Positions 1-10,110 are shown, counted from the first letter of the stretch. The stretch is DNA of 64,000 nt from Gammaproteobacteria bacterium (GCA_009937445.1 JAACFM010000004.1:1-64000), one strand, 5' to 3'. The notes: a model not told the origin generated them from the letters alone. Program-made: numbers and translations.

Positions 1-134
1 CTGTTTTCTAGGTTCTTACGTCTTCTTTGCCTTCGCAAATTCCAACGCAAGCACCCACACAAATTATCTGATTGAGTTGTTAAAGAACGAGCCCTAACGT
101 AGGTGACAGTCTTGACTGTCGCTTGATTAGGGCT
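1..134 (-). other. 16S rRNA leader with antitermination signals (boxB-like stem, boxA, boxC)
   Basis: Read on the minus strand, a two-tier stem-loop comes first: outer arms AGCCCTAA/TTAGGGCT at 127-134 and 90-97, inner arms GACAGTC/GACTGTC at 114-120 and 105-111. Then boxA GTTCTTTAACA (78-88) and boxC TGTGTGGGT (53-61). This order is the Nus-factor antitermination leader of rrn operons. By comparison with E. coli, the mature 16S 5' end should lie some tens of bases left of position 1, so no rRNA gene body is inside the window. Confidence 0.85.
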
Positions 135-142
135 GACCCACC

Positions 143-170
143 ATTATACAGGCGATGGAGGTGTTAGCAA
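143..170 (-). promoter_or_regulatory. rRNA operon promoter P2
   Basis: Second minus-strand promoter about 100 bp downstream of P1: TTGCTA (165-170), 16-bp spacer, TATAAT (143-148). Tandem P1/P2 spacing of this size is the usual arrangement of gammaproteobacterial rrn operons. Confidence 0.8.
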
Positions 171-241
171 CAATCCTCTGGCGCCTGCGTGTATATTTTT
201 GGGGGCTGCTGAAGTCCACCGTGTCCCTCAGCGAGCCGCGC

Positions 242-269
242 ATTATACGGGCGAATTGAATCCCGTCAA
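242..269 (-). promoter_or_regulatory. rRNA operon promoter P1 (sigma-70, stringent type)
   Basis: On the minus strand TTGACG (264-269) and TATAAT (242-247) are separated by 16 bp. The stretch upstream of the -35 (270-293) is made of A/T tracts like a UP element, and a GC-rich discriminator (GCGCGGCTCGC) follows the -10, as in growth-rate and ppGpp-controlled rRNA promoters. It points toward the rrn leader below. Confidence 0.85.
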
Positions 270-300
270 CACCTTTTTCAAGTTTTTTTGCAAATCACTG

Positions 301-618
301 AAATGACCCTCTGACGGGGGCTCAAAGGATTACGAGACAAAGCTGAATAGGCGCCTTTATTGCGGGAAAAACAGCGTTTTTTGGTTCCGTAGGCAACGAG
401 TGCGGCACATCATCTTTAGGTCGACTCAGGGGCACTTTGAATGGCTCGCTTGCTGTTCGTGGCGGATATCCGCGGATTCATATGTGGCCCTGAGGGCAGC
501 GGGCGGCTGCGGGCAGCCAGATACGGTGCCATTTGTTCAATTTGATCAGAACTTTCGGCCGCTGCGCGCAAAAAAGGACGATCAGAACTCCTGCACCGTC
601 ACTTTGCTCCTGCCCCAA
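301..618. other. intergenic stretch upstream of rrn promoters
   Basis: I see no credible gene here. A short A/T hairpin (AAAAAC-AGC-GTTTTT, around 367-382) could weakly terminate the minus-strand gene that ends at 619. The rest has no promoter, repeat or RNA signature I can support. Confidence 0.4.
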
Positions 619-1779
619 TTAGGGCCGGTTGGCACGCCAGGTTTTGTATTCGTCAGTCACCACGAGGTTCGCAAAGCCCCTGAACTTGTCTCGTCTGAGC
701 TTCGCTTCGTCCAGGCGCTGCCCGAAGTTATCTTCGAGCTGCGTCAGGGCCTCTATGGCGCCCGCGTAGTTCTCGGCGCTCGAGCGAGCTCTCAGCATTG
801 ACCACCATCCCAACTCAAGGCTCGGCTCATCCTCGGTGGCTTCAACGGCAAACATCTCCGCATCCTCGGGTTTACCGATCGCCAGCGCCAGGGCAGACAG
901 TTTGGCAGGTAATGCGCCTTCCTTTACGGCGAAGTTCTGATGGAATGTTTTTAGCAGCTCGTAGGATTGCTCGTAGGCCCCGATGGCAACATAGAAATCC
1001 GAGACTGACAGTGCGAAGCCGGGCTTGTCTGAATAGACGTCAACGAATATCTCCAATGCCCGCGCCAGGCGATCGGAGTCCTTCATCAAAAAGGCCATAA
1101 AGACAGCGTATTTCGCTATGAATGGCTCTCTTTGCAGGGGGTCACTGAATTGGTCGTAAATATCGAAGAAACGCGGTGGCTGCCTATCCCGCGATGCCTT
1201 ATATATTTCGGTTACCTGAAAAAGCTCTAAATCTGTCGGGTTCTGGATCGACAAGGTCTTGCGTGTAGCTGCCTTGGTGGGCATCAGGATCATCAGTTCC
1301 TCTGCGATCTCAGCTGAGACCATTTGTCCCGAACCGGAATCGAACCAGTCGATAACCCTGAGTCGGCCGCGACCGTCGTGCTGAAGATCAAAGACCTGAA
1401 ATACGTACTCGAAATTGGGCTTGGTGAAACGAATCGCCGCTTTGCCTTTGCCGTCCTTAAAGGCGAAGTCGACAAGTTTTGCTCGGCTTTTGGAGCCCGG
1501 CGGTGGCAGGTTCGCCGTGAATTCCGCTTCAACAAATTGCCAGAAATTGCCGTCAAACACCTGCGCAGCATCTGCCTCGATTTGCCCGGCACTGAGAACC
1601 CGATTCCGCATGTCCGTTTTGTCGATCGCTTTCTGAATGCTCTCGAATGACCGATCATCAATTCCCCTGAGAATTTCCTGGAATTGACCAAATGCCTCCG
1701 CATCATCCCCGGCCGCGATCAGAGGCCTGGCGGCCATCGTCAACAGGACGACCGTTGCCGCTAGCGCTGCAATCTTCAT
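619..1779 (-). CDS. secreted helical-repeat protein of unknown function
   Basis: 386 aa with a clear N-terminal signal peptide (about residues 1-22, ending PLIAAG). Residues 30-170 form a mixed domain with no motif I recognise. Residues 190-360 are helical with TPR-like spacing (for example LLKTFHQNF, DEPSLELGWWSML, IEALTQLEDNFG). The start has a good ribosome site (AGAGGTG). It lies between tyrS and the rrn promoters, 64 bp downstream of tyrS on the same strand. It is probably periplasmic; the repeats suggest a scaffolding or binding role, but no specific function can be assigned. Confidence 0.75.
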   Translation of the reverse strand: MKIAALAATVVLLTMAARPLIAAGDDAEAFGQFQEILRGIDDRSFESIQKAIDKTDMRNRVLSAGQIEADAAQVFDGNFWQFVEAEFTANLPPPGSKSRAKLVDFAFKDGKGKAAIRFTKPNFEYVFQVFDLQHDGRGRLRVIDWFDSGSGQMVSAEIAEELMILMPTKAATRKTLSIQNPTDLELFQVTEIYKASRDRQPPRFFDIYDQFSDPLQREPFIAKYAVFMAFLMKDSDRLARALEIFVDVYSDKPGFALSVSDFYVAIGAYEQSYELLKTFHQNFAVKEGALPAKLSALALAIGKPEDAEMFAVEATEDEPSLELGWWSMLRARSSAENYAGAIEALTQLEDNFGQRLDEAKLRRDKFRGFANLVVTDEYKTWRANRP

Positions 1780-1843
1780 ATCTGCACCTCTCGTCAGATC
1801 TTACCCCTGCAAAATCCGTACATTCACCCTGAAGTGCGATCTT

Positions 1844-3043
1844 TCAGGTCAGGCTGACTCGTGCGAACTTACGCTTACCTACTTGATAAACATGTGTGGA
1901 ACCCGCCTCCACTTGCAACGAACGGTCTGCAACCCGCTCGCCATCGATCTTGACCGCACCCTGCTTGATCATTCTGAAGGCGTCGGACGTGCTGCTCACC
2001 AGACCCGCACTCTGCAGCAAATAGGCGATACCCAATTTTCCATCCTGACTTTCTATCGTGACATCCGAAATTTCGTCGGGCATCGCTCCCTGCTGAAATC
2101 GCGATACAAATTCCTGCTTTGCTGCAGCCGCATCTGCCTCGCTATGAAATCTGGCAACTATTTCGTGCCCAAGTTCAAACTTTGTGTCGCGCGGGTTCAT
2201 CCCCTCGGCCACGGATTTCTTCAGAGCATTGATATCGTCAAGCGTTCGGAAGCTCAAAACCTCGAAATACCGCCACATCAGCTCATCTGAAATCGACATG
2301 ATTTTGCCGAACATTTCACCCGGTGCATCCGTAATGCCAATGTAGTTACCCAGCGATTTGGACATCTTCTGCACGCCGTCCAGACCCTCGAGAAGCGGTG
2401 TTGTCATGACGATTTGCGGCTTCTGCCCAAATTCCTGTTGTAGCTGGCGCCCGACGAGCAGATTGAATTTCTGGTCGGTCCCGCCGAGCTCAACATCCGC
2501 CTGCAGGGCAACTGAGTCATAGCCCTGCACCAACGGATAGAGGAATTCGTGGATTGAAATTGGCTGGCCGCCTTTGTAGCGCTTATTGAAGTCATCTCTC
2601 TCGAGCATGCGCGCCACGGTGTGTCGAGACGCCAGCTTGATCAGTCCGGCGGCGTCCATCTCTCCCATCCAGGTTGAATTGAACGCGACCCGGGTCTTTT
2701 CTTCATCAAGAATCTTGAAGATCTGCTTTTCGTACGTCGCCGCATTGGCGGCAATCTCATCGGGCGTTAGCGGCGGGCGGGTCGCATTCTTACCCGATGG
2801 ATCGCCGATCATGCCAGTGAAATCACCGATCAGGAACACCACGTCGTGTCCCAGCTGTTGAAACTGGCGCATTTTATTGATGAGAACCGTGTGACCAATG
2901 TGCAGGTCCGGGGCAGTCGGATCAAAGCCCGCCTTGACGATTAGAGGTCGCCCTTCCTTGAGTTTGCTCTCAAGCCCATCCTCCGGCAAAACCTCGTCGG
3001 TGCCACGGGTAAGCTCTGCAATTTGTTCCTGAATAGCTGTCAT
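1844..3043 (-). CDS. tyrS: tyrosyl-tRNA synthetase
   Basis: Class I aminoacyl-tRNA synthetase that charges tRNA-Tyr in the cytoplasm. With the ATG at 3043 the protein is 399 aa. It shows the HIGH signature (LHIGH, residues 47-51) and KMSKS (226-230), a Rossmann catalytic core, and a C-terminal S4-type RNA-binding domain (about 335-399). An upstream in-frame start would add 24 residues ([10 protein letters not shown]...) that look nothing like the family, so the downstream ATG is preferred. The sequence resembles the shorter-insert TyrRS branch found in Pseudomonas and Haemophilus. It is divergent from the M23 peptidase gene. Confidence 0.95.
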   Translation of the reverse strand: MTAIQEQIAELTRGTDEVLPEDGLESKLKEGRPLIVKAGFDPTAPDLHIGHTVLINKMRQFQQLGHDVVFLIGDFTGMIGDPSGKNATRPPLTPDEIAANAATYEKQIFKILDEEKTRVAFNSTWMGEMDAAGLIKLASRHTVARMLERDDFNKRYKGGQPISIHEFLYPLVQGYDSVALQADVELGGTDQKFNLLVGRQLQQEFGQKPQIVMTTPLLEGLDGVQKMSKSLGNYIGITDAPGEMFGKIMSISDELMWRYFEVLSFRTLDDINALKKSVAEGMNPRDTKFELGHEIVARFHSEADAAAAKQEFVSRFQQGAMPDEISDVTIESQDGKLGIAYLLQSAGLVSSTSDAFRMIKQGAVKIDGERVADRSLQVEAGSTHVYQVGKRKFARVSLT

Positions 3044-3117
3044 GCCTGTTTTGCTCGAATTATTTAGTGATTTGCGGGGGCGAAACTGTAGCATTCTCGT
3101 GGCGGTTAGCACCATGA

Positions 3118-3144
3118 GTTATAACACTTTGCTTTGACCTCAAA
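3118..3144 (-). promoter_or_regulatory. possible tyrS promoter
   Basis: The minus strand has TATAAC (3118-3123) as a -10, with a T-rich -35-like stretch (TTTTGA) 16 bp upstream. The -35 match is weak. Position fits a leader of about 70 nt before the tyrS ATG at 3043. Confidence 0.35.
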
Positions 3145-3193
3145 AAAGCTGCACGGTAGAGTAGCGCCTTCCAGCTACCTAGAGACCTAAGCC

Positions 3194-4582
3194 TTGAATC
3201 GTCCGGTCAGTCCACTTCTACACGATTACAAGCAGTCTGCTCCGCGCCAGCCCGCGAAATCCAAGGCTATTCAATGGTTTGCGGTTGGTCTGGGAATCCC
3301 GCTGATCGCCGTAACCCTGATGAATACACTCGATCGGGAGTCACCTGAGGAGCCGGTTGGCGGTGCGCCAGTCATGTCTGCCAGTTCGGACGAGCCACTC
3401 ATCGTTCCCCCGGTTGATCAGGCGAAACTGATGGAAGAGATCGCTGAGCTCTTACCCGAGCCTGTCCCGGAATTCGAAAAGCTGGTTCTGAACGTTGCCT
3501 CTGGTGACACGATGGAAAAACTGTTTCGAAAGAATAAACTCAGCCTCGGCCACCTGATGTCGATCGTCGAACTGGATGAAGCCAAATCCCGCTTTCGCCG
3601 CATCAAGCCCGGCGATGTCTTCGAAATCACCCACAATGAGGGCCAGGTCATCAGCCTGTACTCTGAGCTTGATCTGACGAGCGCGCTGCAGATCGACAAA
3701 CAAGAGACAGGATTTGCAGCGAAGATTGTTGAGCGGCCCATTGAGATTCGAAAAAGAATGGCCCACGGCGTTATCAAGTCCTCCTTGTTCGAAAGTGCTA
3801 CAGCCGCCGGCTTGTCCGACAAAGTGATAATGAATATCGCTGGAATATTCGCCTGGGATGTCGACTTTGTGCTCGATATTCGGCAGGGCGATAACTACTA
3901 CGTGCAATTCGAAGAAGTCTGGCAAGACGACGAATACGTGTCGGACGGCGAAATAATAGCGGCCGAATTCAACAACAACGGCCGGACCATTCAGGCAATA
4001 CGATTCGTTGACGACAACGCGCACAGTGAGTATTTCACGCCTAAAGGGGACAGTGTTCGCAAAGCATTTATCCGCGCACCCGTGGACTTCACCCGAATCA
4101 GCTCAAATTTTAACCCGAATCGAAAGCACCCAATTCTTAACAAGATCCGGGCACACCGCGGTGTCGACTATGCGGCCCCACGCGGGACACCAATCAAAGC
4201 GTCAGGCGACGGCAAAGTTATTTTTCGCGGCACCAAGTCCGGTTACGGCAAGACCGTCATTTTGCAGCACGGCGGCAACATCACGACTTTGTACGCTCAC
4301 ATGTCCAGCTTTGTCTTGAAGGTTGGAGTTGGCTCGCGCGTAAAACAGGGCCAAACCATCGGTTTCGTCGGCAAGACCGGGCTCGCTACCGCCAACCATC
4401 TCCATTACGAATATCGCCTGAATGGCGTACATCGAAATCCGCGCACCGTCGATCTGCCAGATGCAGATCCCATTGACGAGCAGTACCGTGAGAAATTCAT
4501 GGCGGTTGCCGAACCCATTCTAAAAGAGCTGGAACAATTCAAGAGTGCGCAGACCCCGGCGGTCGCGCACAACAGCCAGTAA
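3194..4582 (+). CDS. membrane-anchored M23 peptidoglycan endopeptidase (OapA/MepM-like)
   Basis: 462 aa, starting at TTG. One N-terminal membrane segment (about 29-43), an OapA/LysM-like region (about 95-160, containing SGDTMEKLF), then a C-terminal M23 domain. Zinc ligands of the LytM type are visible: HxxxD (H321, D325) and HLH (402-404), with the usual YGKTVILQHG and YAHM motifs between. The family cleaves peptide cross-links in peptidoglycan for wall expansion or cell separation. It precedes anmK by 5 bp, so wall hydrolysis and anhydroMurNAc recycling are in one operon, an arrangement common in gammaproteobacteria next to tyrS. Confidence 0.9.
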   Translation: MNRPVSPLLHDYKQSAPRQPAKSKAIQWFAVGLGIPLIAVTLMNTLDRESPEEPVGGAPVMSASSDEPLIVPPVDQAKLMEEIAELLPEPVPEFEKLVLNVASGDTMEKLFRKNKLSLGHLMSIVELDEAKSRFRRIKPGDVFEITHNEGQVISLYSELDLTSALQIDKQETGFAAKIVERPIEIRKRMAHGVIKSSLFESATAAGLSDKVIMNIAGIFAWDVDFVLDIRQGDNYYVQFEEVWQDDEYVSDGEIIAAEFNNNGRTIQAIRFVDDNAHSEYFTPKGDSVRKAFIRAPVDFTRISSNFNPNRKHPILNKIRAHRGVDYAAPRGTPIKASGDGKVIFRGTKSGYGKTVILQHGGNITTLYAHMSSFVLKVGVGSRVKQGQTIGFVGKTGLATANHLHYEYRLNGVHRNPRTVDLPDADPIDEQYREKFMAVAEPILKELEQFKSAQTPAVAHNSQ

Positions 4583-4587
4583 TAACC

Positions 4588-5691
4588 ATGTCCGGTTTCT
4601 ATGTCGGGTTGATGTCCGGCACCAGCATGGACGGCATCGATTCCGTACTCGTTAGCTTCCAGAGCGCCGGCGTAACAATGCATGCGACCCACTGTCAGGC
4701 CTATCCTGACGATCTGAAAGCCGCACTGCTTGAGGCGATCCGCGAGCCGCTGCACGTTCCGCTCGACCCATCGGGCGAACTGGACCGCCGTGTCGGCCAG
4801 TGCTTTCTGGATGCGACACTGGCAGTGATCGATAAGAGCGGTGTCGACACCAAGGACATTGTGGCAATTGGCAGCCATGGACAAACCCTGCGTCATCAAC
4901 CAAATGCCGAGCGGCCGTTTTCCCTGCAAATTGGCAGCGCCAATATCATCGCCACAGGCTCTCGATTGACCACCGTTGCAAACTTTCGCCAGGCCGATAT
5001 TCAGGCTGGTGGCCAGGGCGCTCCGCTCGTGCCCCCATTTCACCAGTGGCTGTTCCACTCTGCTGATGCCGATCGGGTTATCGTCAATATTGGTGGGATT
5101 GCGAACGTCACCGTCCTGCCTGCCAACGGTTCCGACGTCATCGGGTTTGATACCGGGCCCGGTAACGGATTGATGGATATCTGGATCAAACGACACCGCG
5201 ATCTGTCATTTGACCGTGACGGCGGGTGGGCTGCCGGCGGATCAGTAATCGAATCTTTGCTCGAACAATTTCTCGGTGACCCGTACTTCGAACTTCAACC
5301 GCCCAAAAGTACCGGCTTCGAGCACTTCAACCGTGAGTGGCTGAAGAGGTTTGATGTGGACCGCTTCGAAGCCGTCGATATTCAGGCGACACTGTGCGAA
5401 TTCAGTGCAAGGTCGATCGCGCAGTCTATTGATAAGCATGCAGGCAACAGTCGCGAAGTCTTTGTGTGTGGCGGGGGCACCCACAACCGGGAACTGCTGC
5501 GCCGCTTGCGTCAACAGCTTCCATCCATGACTGTTTCCAGCACTGCGTCCGCCGGTCTCGACCCGGACTGGGTTGAAGCCGTCGCTTTCGCCTGGTTGGC
5601 AATGCGCACCATGAACGAACAGACCGGAAATTTACCGAGTGTGACGGGTGCAACGCACAAAGTTGTACTGGGCGATATACACTCTCCCTGA
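4588..5691 (+). CDS. anmK: anhydro-N-acetylmuramic acid kinase
   Basis: 367 aa, the normal family length. It opens with the ATP-binding GLMSGTSMDGID motif (8-19) and has GSHGQT, the conserved VNIGGIANV, and FDTGPGN. The enzyme phosphorylates and opens 1,6-anhydro-MurNAc to MurNAc-6-phosphate during cell-wall recycling. Its partners in the window are the upstream M23 endopeptidase and AmpD at 26.4-27.0 kb, which feed the same pathway. The ppk1 start lies 2 bp after its stop. Confidence 0.96.
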   Translation: MSGFYVGLMSGTSMDGIDSVLVSFQSAGVTMHATHCQAYPDDLKAALLEAIREPLHVPLDPSGELDRRVGQCFLDATLAVIDKSGVDTKDIVAIGSHGQTLRHQPNAERPFSLQIGSANIIATGSRLTTVANFRQADIQAGGQGAPLVPPFHQWLFHSADADRVIVNIGGIANVTVLPANGSDVIGFDTGPGNGLMDIWIKRHRDLSFDRDGGWAAGGSVIESLLEQFLGDPYFELQPPKSTGFEHFNREWLKRFDVDRFEAVDIQATLCEFSARSIAQSIDKHAGNSREVFVCGGGTHNRELLRRLRQQLPSMTVSSTASAGLDPDWVEAVAFAWLAMRTMNEQTGNLPSVTGATHKVVLGDIHSP

Positions 5692-5693
5692 CC

Positions 5694-7760
5694 ATGAACG
5701 ACCAATACATAAATCGCGAACTGAGCCTGCTGCAGTTTCATAAGCGGGTGCTTGCTGAGGGGCAGGATCAGAGTGTGCCGCTACTCGAGCGACTGCGGTT
5801 CTTATGCATCAGTTGCACCAACCTCGACGAGTTCTTCGAGATTCGCGTCTCCGGACTCAAGCAAAGGATGGAGATTGGTGCGCCAGCTCAGGGTCCGGAA
5901 CAGATTCCAGCACAGACTATCCTCAGCGAACTTCGGACCGGTATATCCGAGATGGTCAAACAACAATACCAGCTACTCAACGATGAATTGTTTCCGCAGC
6001 TTGCCGCTGCGGGCGTTCGGTTTGTTCACAGCAACGACTGGTCCAAAGAACAACACGAATGGCTTGAAGAATATTTTGAGGAACAGGTCGTTCCGGTCCT
6101 GACCCCATTGACGTTCGATCCGTCCCGACCATTTCCGCGAATTCTGAACAAGAGTCTGAACTTTATCGTACGACTGCACGGCAAGGATGCGTTCGGCAGG
6201 CGCCGGCATCGCGGCATGGTGCAGGCACCACGGTCGTTACCGAGAATCATTCGACTGCCAGACTCCATAAGCAAGCCGGGTGAACACAGTTTCGTGTTCC
6301 TCTCCTCAATCATTCGGGTCCATGTCGAGAGGCTGTTCCCGGGTCTCGACGTAGACGGCTGCTACCAATTCCGGGTGACGCGAAACAGTAATTTGTACGT
6401 TGACGATGAAGAAGTCAGTGATCTCATCAGGGCCCTTGAAGGACAACTGGAAGCCAGCCGATACGGCGCCGCTGTTCGAATAGAGATTGGCCACGAATGC
6501 CCGGATGATCTCCGCGAATTTCTCCTCGATCATTTTGAGTTAGGTGAGGAAGACGCCTACATGGTCGATGGGCCGGTAAACCTGAATCGGATGGCCACCG
6601 TTTGTGACCTCGGCGACAATCCTGAGTTGCTTTACCCACCGTTTACTCAGGGATTGCCGGAAGAACTCCGCAGCAATGAGAATATTTTTTCGATTCTCGA
6701 CCAGAAGAATGTGCTCCTGCATCATCCCTATCAGTCATTCGCGCCGGTTATCGACTTTATCGGCTCCGCAGCGTCTGACCCCGATGTGCTTGCAATTAAG
6801 CAAACGCTTTATCGAACCGGCCCGGCATCGCCGGTCGTCGATAATCTTGTCGCGGCTGCGCGCTCGGGCAAGGAGGTTACCGTAGTCATCGAGCTCATGG
6901 CCCGGTTTGACGAAGCCGCTAATATTTCGCTGGCAAACCGTCTACAGGAAGCTGGCGCACATGTTGTTTACGGCCTGGTTGGATTCAAAACACACGCCAA
7001 AATGACGCTTATCGTGCGCCGCAAGGAAGGCCGGCTCGTTCGATACACCCATCTTGGCACTGGCAATTACCATCATGCGACGACGTCGGTGTATACCGAC
7101 TACGGTTATCTCAGCAGCAGCAAGCGATTGGGCGAAGATGTGCACAAGTTATTCCTGCAGCTGACGAGCCTGACGCGCGCGGATGATATGACACGCATGC
7201 TGGCTTCGCCGTTTAGCCTGTTTGACGCGCTTCTTCAAAAGATACAGCGAGAAACTGCTTTCGCTAAAGAAGGTAAGACCGCTCGGATAATATTGAAGGT
7301 CAACTCTCTCAACGAACCACAACTAATCGATGCACTTTACGAAGCGTCGCAAGCGGGCGTAACAGTCGACTTGATCTTGCGTGGTATTTGCTCGTTGCGG
7401 CCCGGAGTCGAAGGTCTCTCGGAGAACATCAGGGTACGATCAATTGTCGGTCGTTTCCTCGAACATTCACGCGTGTACTACTTCCTGAATGACGGCAAAG
7501 AAGAGTTTTACTGCTCCAGTGCCGATCTGATGTATCGCAATATGTTCCGTCGCAACGAGTCTTGCTTCGAGATTCGACAGAAAGCGATGAAAGAGCAAAT
7601 TCGACACGATCTGGAGCTTTTTCTGGCAGACAACTGTCAAGCTTGGGAGCTTAAACCTGACGGTAGTTACTCGCGCCTGACAACGGGCGATAGCCCGCGG
7701 GTCTCTGCCCAGGAAACATTTCTGGCAGAGTTATCGGGCCCGAAACTCGTCCAGGACTGA
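5694..7760 (+). CDS. ppk1: polyphosphate kinase 1
   Basis: 688 aa. Synthesises polyphosphate from ATP. N-terminal domain begins YINRELSLLQFH. The two catalytic-domain histidines equivalent to E. coli His435 and His592 are visible: H453 in THLGTGNYHH (the residue autophosphorylated in the family) and H591 in FLEHSRVYYF. RNESCFEIR near the C terminus is conserved. It is coupled to anmK (2-bp gap) and faces ppx tail-to-tail, so the polyphosphate-making and -degrading genes are adjacent but convergently transcribed. Confidence 0.97.
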   Translation: MNDQYINRELSLLQFHKRVLAEGQDQSVPLLERLRFLCISCTNLDEFFEIRVSGLKQRMEIGAPAQGPEQIPAQTILSELRTGISEMVKQQYQLLNDELFPQLAAAGVRFVHSNDWSKEQHEWLEEYFEEQVVPVLTPLTFDPSRPFPRILNKSLNFIVRLHGKDAFGRRRHRGMVQAPRSLPRIIRLPDSISKPGEHSFVFLSSIIRVHVERLFPGLDVDGCYQFRVTRNSNLYVDDEEVSDLIRALEGQLEASRYGAAVRIEIGHECPDDLREFLLDHFELGEEDAYMVDGPVNLNRMATVCDLGDNPELLYPPFTQGLPEELRSNENIFSILDQKNVLLHHPYQSFAPVIDFIGSAASDPDVLAIKQTLYRTGPASPVVDNLVAAARSGKEVTVVIELMARFDEAANISLANRLQEAGAHVVYGLVGFKTHAKMTLIVRRKEGRLVRYTHLGTGNYHHATTSVYTDYGYLSSSKRLGEDVHKLFLQLTSLTRADDMTRMLASPFSLFDALLQKIQRETAFAKEGKTARIILKVNSLNEPQLIDALYEASQAGVTVDLILRGICSLRPGVEGLSENIRVRSIVGRFLEHSRVYYFLNDGKEEFYCSSADLMYRNMFRRNESCFEIRQKAMKEQIRHDLELFLADNCQAWELKPDGSYSRLTTGDSPRVSAQETFLAELSGPKLVQD

Positions 7761-7808
7761 ATCGATCAACGTGTCGATGCGTTTGACCGCCGATAAAGCA
7801 CCGCCCAG

Positions 7809-9314
7809 TCACACGATGAGCTGGTATCCAACTTCGGCGAGGTACTCCTGCTCCCTCTCCAGATCCGCAATGGTCAGCGGATTGGCAGCCAGCCAATCGG
7901 CATCCATCCTGATCGACAGCCCGTCGTCAAATGCGGTGACTGTGATGGGCGGTAACTCGGCGTCGTTGCGACTCCGGTTTAGCAATACAGCGAGGCGCAG
8001 AATCACGACCAGTCGCAGGCCGGCCTCACGCCAGGACTTAGGAAGCCCGTCCAGAAATGCTTTGTCTACTCGATGCCGTTGACTTCGAATCAACGTCGCT
8101 AGAAACCGCTGCTCGGCCCTCGGAAATCCTGGCATATCGGCATGCTCGGCAATGTACGCGCCGTGACGCTGATAGCCATCGTGAGAAATATCCAGACCGA
8201 TCTCGTGCAGTCGAGCCGCCCATCCCAGAATCTTCTCAGCAATATCCTGCTCGAGGTGCCAAACCTCGGCGCACTGGGCATGCAGGTCGGCTGCAGTCTC
8301 GCTGACTCGCCTCGCCTGTTCTTCATCTACCTGATAACCCCGGGCGTCTTCGTGCTGCAATCTTCCCAACAGGTCATACAACAATCCTTCGCGAACTGCG
8401 CCATCCGATACGCGCATTGCGTCGATTCGCAAAGCAGTAAACAACTCAGCCAGAATGGACAAACCACCCGGCCAAACCTGCGCCCTGCGCTCTGACAAAC
8501 CTTTCAAAGACAACTCGCTTATGTTGTCAAAGGCCAGCACTCGGTCAATAAGCGCTTCAATGGTATCCAGCGTGATCGCTGTTTCTGCAAGCCCGAGCTC
8601 GCGAGCGACATTCTCGGTCGAGAGTATTGTTCCGGAAGTGCCGATCGCCTCAATGCCCGTCGCGCCGCGGAAGAATGCCTTTACCGGTCGCAGCTCCAGG
8701 CGCGCGGCCATGCGCGCCTTGTTAAACCTATTGCGAGTCAAATGCCCGTCAGGAAAGTAGCGCTCTGTCATTGAGACACAGCCCATGTGCAGGCTCTCCA
8801 TCCTATTGGGCGTCGCACCCTGTCCCAGTATCACCTCCGTGCTGCCGCCGCCAATATCGGTCACCAGACGCATGCCATCCGTCGGGGGCAAACTGTGCAT
8901 TACACCGGTATAGACCAGACGCGCTTCTTCTATGCCCGAGATTACTTCGATAGGGTGACCCAGAAGCGCTTCGGCCTCCGCCATGAATGAGGAGTCCTCG
9001 CGAGCGCGACGGATGGTGCTGGTGCCGGCAGCGCGAACACTGCCCGCACGCATGTCTCGCAGGCGTTCACCAAAACGCGAAAGACAGTCCAGGGCTCGTT
9101 GCCGTGCATCGGCAGACAAATCACCTTTCGGTGAGAGTCCTTCCGCGAGTCTGACCGTTTCTTTGATTCGGTCAATAATAGCGAGCTGACCGTGGCGCAA
9201 TTCGCCAACGATCATGTGAAAGCTGTTGGAGCCGAGGTCAACGGCCGCGATTATCTCTGGCTGATGCGACTCAGACAGTGAAGGAGGATCCGCAACCGCA
9301 GGTGGTCTGTGCAT
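7809..9314 (-). CDS. ppx: exopolyphosphatase / pppGpp phosphohydrolase
   Basis: ASKHA-fold phosphatase removing terminal phosphates from polyphosphate. [12 protein letters not shown] is the first phosphate-binding motif; DIGGGSTE is the second; EAIGTSGT follows. The C-terminal half is the HD-like domain of the Ppx/GppA family. With the ATG at 9314 the protein is 501 aa. That start lies 44 bp inside erpA, and no ATG/GTG/TTG is available between it and AAVDLG. A longer form from 9374 would add residues unlike the family. It is translationally linked to the end of erpA. Confidence 0.92.
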   Translation of the reverse strand: MHRPPAVADPPSLSESHQPEIIAAVDLGSNSFHMIVGELRHGQLAIIDRIKETVRLAEGLSPKGDLSADARQRALDCLSRFGERLRDMRAGSVRAAGTSTIRRAREDSSFMAEAEALLGHPIEVISGIEEARLVYTGVMHSLPPTDGMRLVTDIGGGSTEVILGQGATPNRMESLHMGCVSMTERYFPDGHLTRNRFNKARMAARLELRPVKAFFRGATGIEAIGTSGTILSTENVARELGLAETAITLDTIEALIDRVLAFDNISELSLKGLSERRAQVWPGGLSILAELFTALRIDAMRVSDGAVREGLLYDLLGRLQHEDARGYQVDEEQARRVSETAADLHAQCAEVWHLEQDIAEKILGWAARLHEIGLDISHDGYQRHGAYIAEHADMPGFPRAEQRFLATLIRSQRHRVDKAFLDGLPKSWREAGLRLVVILRLAVLLNRSRNDAELPPITVTAFDDGLSIRMDADWLAANPLTIADLEREQEYLAEVGYQLIV

Positions 9315-9630
9315 TCGGATTCCGGATGATGAACTGCGCTCCCTGCAGGTCTTCCTTGTAATCGATCTCGGCACCCATCAGATACTGAACACTCATCGGG
9401 TCGATCAATAACATCACACCTTGATTCTCAACCTGGCTGTCACCGTCTTCGATACTTTCGTCAAATGTGAAGCCATACTGAAAACCTGAGCAACCGCCGC
9501 CCGAAACAAACACCCGCAATTTCAGATTCGGATTGTCTTCTTCGGTGATCAGTTCACTCACCTTGTGCGCTGCAGCGTCAGTAAAAACGACGCTCGGTGG
9601 TGGGGGTGCGCTTGAAAGTGCTGTATTCAT
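9271..9630 (-). CDS. erpA: A-type iron-sulfur carrier ErpA
   Basis: 119 aa HesB/IscA-family protein that carries and inserts Fe-S clusters into apoproteins. The three cluster-binding cysteines are present: C47 in [10 protein letters not shown] and C111/C113 in the C-terminal CGCGSSF. The long [11 protein letters not shown] tail fits ErpA better than IscA, as does the lack of isc neighbours. It sits 9 bp after the bactofilin gene, and its 3' end overlaps the ppx start. Confidence 0.93.
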   Translation of the reverse strand: MNTALSSAPPPPSVVFTDAAAHKVSELITEEDNPNLKLRVFVSGGGCSGFQYGFTFDESIEDGDSQVENQGVMLLIDPMSVQYLMGAEIDYKEDLQGAQFIIRNPNAQTTCGCGSSFTV

Positions 9631-9639
9631 ATGCTTAGT

Positions 9640-10062
9640 CTACTCGCCGGACGCAGCAGCTTGCTCGTCCATTTGATTGGTTTGCTCCAGAAGTGGTACC
9701 TGACCTTCGGGCTGGTGCACCAGTTTACCGTTAATCTCGGCACCTTCTGCCATTTGAATCAGATTGTAATACACATTGCCTATGACTCGCGCGGTTGCGC
9801 CAAGTTCTACTCGCTGACTGGCAAAGACATCGCCTTTAACTATGCCATTCAGGGTGACATAGGGAACAGTGACACCACCATCGACACTACCAATATCGCT
9901 GATGCTCAGCGCAGATTCCGTGTCTGGATCTGCGCTCACATTGCCTTTAACCGCGCCATCAATATGGCATCCGCCTTTAAAATGCAGGTCGCCATACAAT
10001 TTGCTATTCGAGCCTACGAGCGTCTCTATGACAGTGTGCCTGATTTGTTTCTTGCCAAACAT
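9640..10062 (-). CDS. bactofilin (polymer-forming cytoskeletal protein)
   Basis: 140 aa, begins MFGKK. Central region (about 14-110) is built of short beta repeats typical of the right-handed beta-helix bactofilin domain (IETLVGSNSKLYGDLHF, GCHIDGAVKGNV, NGIVKGDVFA, RVIGNVYYN). The flanking tails are short and probably unstructured. Bactofilins polymerise without nucleotide and scaffold cell-shape or polar machinery. It is located directly downstream of the DUF6776 membrane protein on the same strand, a pairing repeatedly seen in gammaproteobacteria. Confidence 0.9.
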   Translation of the reverse strand: MFGKKQIRHTVIETLVGSNSKLYGDLHFKGGCHIDGAVKGNVSADPDTESALSISDIGSVDGGVTVPYVTLNGIVKGDVFASQRVELGATARVIGNVYYNLIQMAEGAEINGKLVHQPEGQVPLLEQTNQMDEQAAASGE

Positions 10063-10110
10063 CGGGTTCTCCGTACCGCCGCTTCGCGGCCTGATTTTTC
10101 AATTCCTGAT

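Noticed and set aside
400-801. 133-codon plus-strand reading frame at the left end
   Set aside because: Overlaps the 3' end of the minus-strand secreted-protein gene, has Cys/Trp-rich non-protein-like composition and no ribosome site.
4405-5196. 263-codon minus-strand frame antisense to anmK
   Set aside because: anmK is unambiguous on the plus strand; the antisense frame arises from GC codon bias and shows no motif.
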